Part shown: positions 6,777 to 8,706 of the stretch, piece by piece | How positions within the stretch are numbered: position 1 is the first letter of the stretch | Layout: every line of letters begins with the position of its first letter | Source: Alphaproteobacteria bacterium | GTDB lineage: Bacteria; Pseudomonadota; Alphaproteobacteria; Rhizobiales; Rhizobiaceae | Direction: 5' to 3' | Assembly (NCBI GenBank): GCA_017308345.1 | Contig: JAFKFE010000173.1 | Coordinates: 1 to 8,706 of the forward strand | DNA length: 8,706 nt | Position numbers and translations under genes: made by a program | The notes under the pieces: model-generated | What the model saw: the letters and a program-made list of their open reading frames with translations, nothing else | Database searches by the model: none | What the model was told of the DNA's origin: nothing

Positions 6777-6813
6777 CGCAATTCCAGAAAAAGTGAATCC
6801 GTCAGGAATTGCG
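6777..6813. terminator. Inverted repeat between convergent genes, possible bidirectional terminator
   Basis: CGCAATTCC (6777-6785) and GGAATTGCG (6805-6813) form a perfect 9-bp stem with a 19-base loop, 20 bases after the stop of the transpeptidase gene and about 50 bases beyond the stop of the acyltransferase gene. The position suits a shared transcription end. The stem is only moderately GC-rich and has no U-tract on either strand, so a classical intrinsic terminator is not clear. GTCAGGA also recurs 12 bases apart (6801 and 6813). Confidence 0.35.
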
Positions 6814-6865
6814 TCAGGACAAGGAGATGGAGCGGCTCGCTGTTTCGGCGAAACGGTGAGACGCT

Positions 6866-7858
6866 TCAGAGGCTGGCTGCCGCCTTCGCCTTTCCGCGCT
6901 TGCGGCGACGGCCGCTGATCTCCCACCGCTTGTGGAACCACATCCACTGCCCAGGATCCTCACGCACCCAGCGCTCGACCACATCGGTGAGAAGCTGGGT
7001 GGTGGCATCGACGTCGACGCTGCCGTCTTCTGTGCGCGGCAAGGCCAGCCTGTCCTCGATCTCCAGGCGAAAGCGGTTGCCCGGCAGCCTGACGCAGCGG
7101 GCGGGGTAGACATCGCAGTCATAGTGGCGGGCCAGCATGCCAAGCATCGGATTGGTCTGGCATCGGCGGCCGAAGAAAGTCGTCTCCACGCCGCCCGAGA
7201 ATTTCTGATCGACCAGCACGCCGATATTGCCGCCCTTCTCAAGAATGGCGGCGAGGGCGAAGGACGCGCCGGTGGCGGAAGGCAGCAGCGCGCCCATCGA
7301 GGAGCGGCGCGTCGAATGGATGTAGTCTGCGAGGTAGGGGTTGTTCGGCGGGCGAAACAGCGCCGTGATGTTCATGCCGAAGGTGGCGGCGGCCACCGGC
7401 AGCAACTCGAAATTGCCGAGATGGCCGGTGAACAGGATATGCGGCTTCTTCTCGCCGGCGATCTCGACGAAATGCTCGATGCCGCGAACCTCGACCCGGC
7501 CCGGCTTCGAAGCATCCGGATCGAAGTCGAACAACGCATCGAGGAAGATGTATTCGGCCGCCAGGCGAGCCATGTTGCCCCACATGTCGCGCGCGATGGC
7601 CTCGATCTCGGCGTCGCTCTTTTGGGGGTAGGCAAGGCGCAGATTGTCGACCGCGACGCGGTGGCGCCCGACCAGCGGGCCGATCCGGCGGGCGGCGCGG
7701 TCGGCGAAGTTGAGGGCGCTGTCCGGCGGCAGAAGACGCAGAAGCGAAAGCATCACCATGGCGAGCCTGGCAACCAGCCAGTGCTCCAGCTGGCGCAGCC
7801 GCCGGCCGTAGCGGAACATGAAGTCCCGGCGGGCTTTCCTGAGCGTGTTGCCGACCAT
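6866..7858 (-). CDS. lpxXL: Lipid A very-long-chain acyltransferase, LpxXL-like (LpxL/HtrB family)
   Basis: Inner-membrane-associated acyltransferase of the late lipid A acylation family. The 330-residue protein has a basic N-terminus and a hydrophobic segment at about 27-44. The catalytic HX4E motif is H146-LGNF-E151 in TGHLGNFEL. Other family blocks are LFRPPNNPYLADY (167-179), VDQKFSGG (216-223) and DPGQWMWFHKRW (301-312). The C-terminal tail is rich in Lys and Arg. The start at 7858 has AGGA 7 bases upstream, inside AGGAAAGG. The gene begins 20 bases after the stop of the zinc-type dehydrogenase. In rhizobia this order, adh2XL then lpxXL, ends the acpXL cluster, and LpxXL transfers 27-hydroxyoctacosanoate from the carrier AcpXL to lipid A. 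Assignment as LpxXL rather than a generic LpxL/LpxM paralogue relies mainly on this context. Confidence 0.85.
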   Translation of the reverse strand: MVGNTLRKARRDFMFRYGRRLRQLEHWLVARLAMVMLSLLRLLPPDSALNFADRAARRIGPLVGRHRVAVDNLRLAYPQKSDAEIEAIARDMWGNMARLAAEYIFLDALFDFDPDASKPGRVEVRGIEHFVEIAGEKKPHILFTGHLGNFELLPVAAATFGMNITALFRPPNNPYLADYIHSTRRSSMGALLPSATGASFALAAILEKGGNIGVLVDQKFSGGVETTFFGRRCQTNPMLGMLARHYDCDVYPARCVRLPGNRFRLEIEDRLALPRTEDGSVDVDATTQLLTDVVERWVREDPGQWMWFHKRWEISGRRRKRGKAKAAASL

Positions 7859-7861
7859 CCG

Positions 7862-7869
7862 CCTTTCCT
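7862..7869 (-). promoter_or_regulatory. Ribosome binding site of the lpxXL-like gene
   Basis: AGGAAAGG on the minus strand, in the 20-base gap after the dehydrogenase stop. The AGGA part is 7 bases from the ATG at 7858. It supports this start over the in-frame ATG at codon 14, and shows that the large open frame running back into the dehydrogenase gene is not coding. Confidence 0.6.
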
Positions 7870-7878
7870 GGAACTGCT

Positions 7879-8706
7879 TTAGGAAACGCGCAGGATGATC
7901 TTGCCGAACACGTCGCGGCCTTCCATGCGCTTGAGTGCGGCATCGATGTCGTCGAATCCCACCTCGGTATCGATGATGGGGGCGACAAGACCGGCGGCCA
8001 TCTTCTGCATGGCGTTGGCCATGTTCTCCATGCGGCAGCCGAAGGAACCGAGCAGCTTCAGCTGCTGCTGGAATAGCTGCATCAAATTGACCTGCGTCGA
8101 CACGCCGGAGGTCGAGCCGCAGGTGACGAGGCGGCCGCCGCGCTTCAAGGACAGCATCGATCCGGCAAAAGTGTCGGCGCCGACATGCTCGAACACCACG
8201 TCGACGCCTTTCTTCTTCGTCAGCTTGCGCACCACGCCTTCGAACCGGTCTTCGCGGTAGTTGATGACGTGGTCGGCGCCGAGCGCCTTGGCCTTGTCGA
8301 TCTTGTCGTTGGAGCCGACCGTGGTGATGACCGTGCAGCCCATTTTCCTGGCCAACTGGATGGCGGCGGTGCCGATGCCGGAGCCGCCGGCATGGACGAG
8401 AATGGTCTCGCCGGGTTCCAGCTTCGCGTTGTCGAACAGCATATGCTCGACCGTGCCGAAGGTGACCGGGGCGACCGCCGCGCCGATTTCCGTGACGCCG
8501 GGAGGAGCAGGCACCAGCAGGCGCGCGGGCAGGTTGATCTTTTCCTGGGCGAAGCCGTCGAGGTGGAAGCCGTGGACGCCCGACACGTGCTCGCAAAGAT
8601 TGTCGCGGCCTTCGCGGCAGGCGCGGCAGAGCCCGCAGGTGCGCGCGCCGTAGATCGATACCAACTGCCCCGGCCGCAGGTTGGAGACTCCCGGACCGAC
8701 CGCTTC
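7879..8706 (-). CDS. adh2XL: Zinc-type medium-chain alcohol dehydrogenase of the lipid A very-long-chain fatty acid cluster (5' end outside window)
   Basis: NAD(P)-dependent oxidoreductase of the zinc-containing MDR superfamily. The frame is open from the window edge (base 8706) to TAA at 7879, giving 275 C-terminal residues of a protein expected to be about 340. Numbered from the edge, four cysteines spaced CX2CX2CX7C (24, 27, 30, 38; CGLCRACREGRDNLC) form the structural zinc lobe. The Rossmann nucleotide motif is HAGGSGIGTAAIQLA, followed by the domain segment ALGADHVINY and GGRLVTCGSTSG. Catalytic zinc ligands near the N-terminus are mostly outside the window. A dehydrogenase sits just upstream of lpxXL in the rhizobial acpXL cluster, where it is thought to take part in making or handling the hydroxylated C28 chain, and that context gives the symbol. 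The family is sure; the specific role is inferred. An apparent start near 8664 is only an internal TTG codon. Confidence 0.85.
   Translation of the reverse strand, partial: EAVGPGVSNLRPGQLVSIYGARTCGLCRACREGRDNLCEHVSGVHGFHLDGFAQEKINLPARLLVPAPPGVTEIGAAVAPVTFGTVEHMLFDNAKLEPGETILVHAGGSGIGTAAIQLARKMGCTVITTVGSNDKIDKAKALGADHVINYREDRFEGVVRKLTKKKGVDVVFEHVGADTFAGSMLSLKRGGRLVTCGSTSGVSTQVNLMQLFQQQLKLLGSFGCRMENMANAMQKMAAGLVAPIIDTEVGFDDIDAALKRMEGRDVFGKIILRVS

Noticed and set aside
6866..8596. Reading the acyltransferase as a 576-residue protein with an N-terminal extension
   Set aside because: The extension is the out-of-frame shadow of the dehydrogenase gene and is Arg-rich. A good Shine-Dalgarno site and ATG at 7858 mark the real start.

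Overview
This GC-rich window looks like chromosomal DNA of an alphaproteobacterium of the Rhizobiales, most like the Mesorhizobium/Phyllobacteriaceae side. The assignment rests on base composition, dense gene packing, and the pair on the right: a zinc-type alcohol dehydrogenase followed by an LpxL-like acyltransferase. That order matches the end of the rhizobial acpXL-fabZXL-fabF-adh2XL-lpxXL cluster, which makes and attaches the very-long-chain (27-hydroxyoctacosanoate) fatty acid of lipid A. Species cannot be fixed from the sequence alone.

Left and centre (1-6063, all minus strand): a five-gene peptide-type uptake and processing cluster. In transcription order it holds an M20 metallo-amidohydrolase (6063-4768), a periplasmic solute-binding protein of the DppA/OppA class (4641-3160), a DppB-type permease (3131-2184), a DppC-type permease (2187-1318) and a double-domain ATPase that leaves the window at base 1. 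The last three genes are joined by 4-base ATGA stop/start overlaps. The likely logic is import of a small peptide or N-acylated amino compound followed by cytoplasmic cleavage of an amide bond. The actual substrate cannot be read from the sequence.

Middle (6064-6865): a 261-base divergent intergenic region, a small secreted L,D-transpeptidase on the plus strand (6325-6756), and a 109-base convergent spacer with a 9-bp inverted repeat.

Right (6866-8706, minus strand): lpxXL-like lipid A acyltransferase (7858-6866), preceded by the zinc-type dehydrogenase whose 5' end lies beyond the window. The right half is therefore mostly cell-envelope functions.

I see no mobile element, CRISPR array, tRNA, rRNA, pseudogene or frameshift. 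No gene-free stretch exceeds 300 bases. I did not find a convincing undescribed system. The points most worth a second look are the unknown substrate of the transporter/amidohydrolase cluster, the palindrome between the binding-protein and permease genes, and the ambiguous duplicated start of the amidohydrolase.
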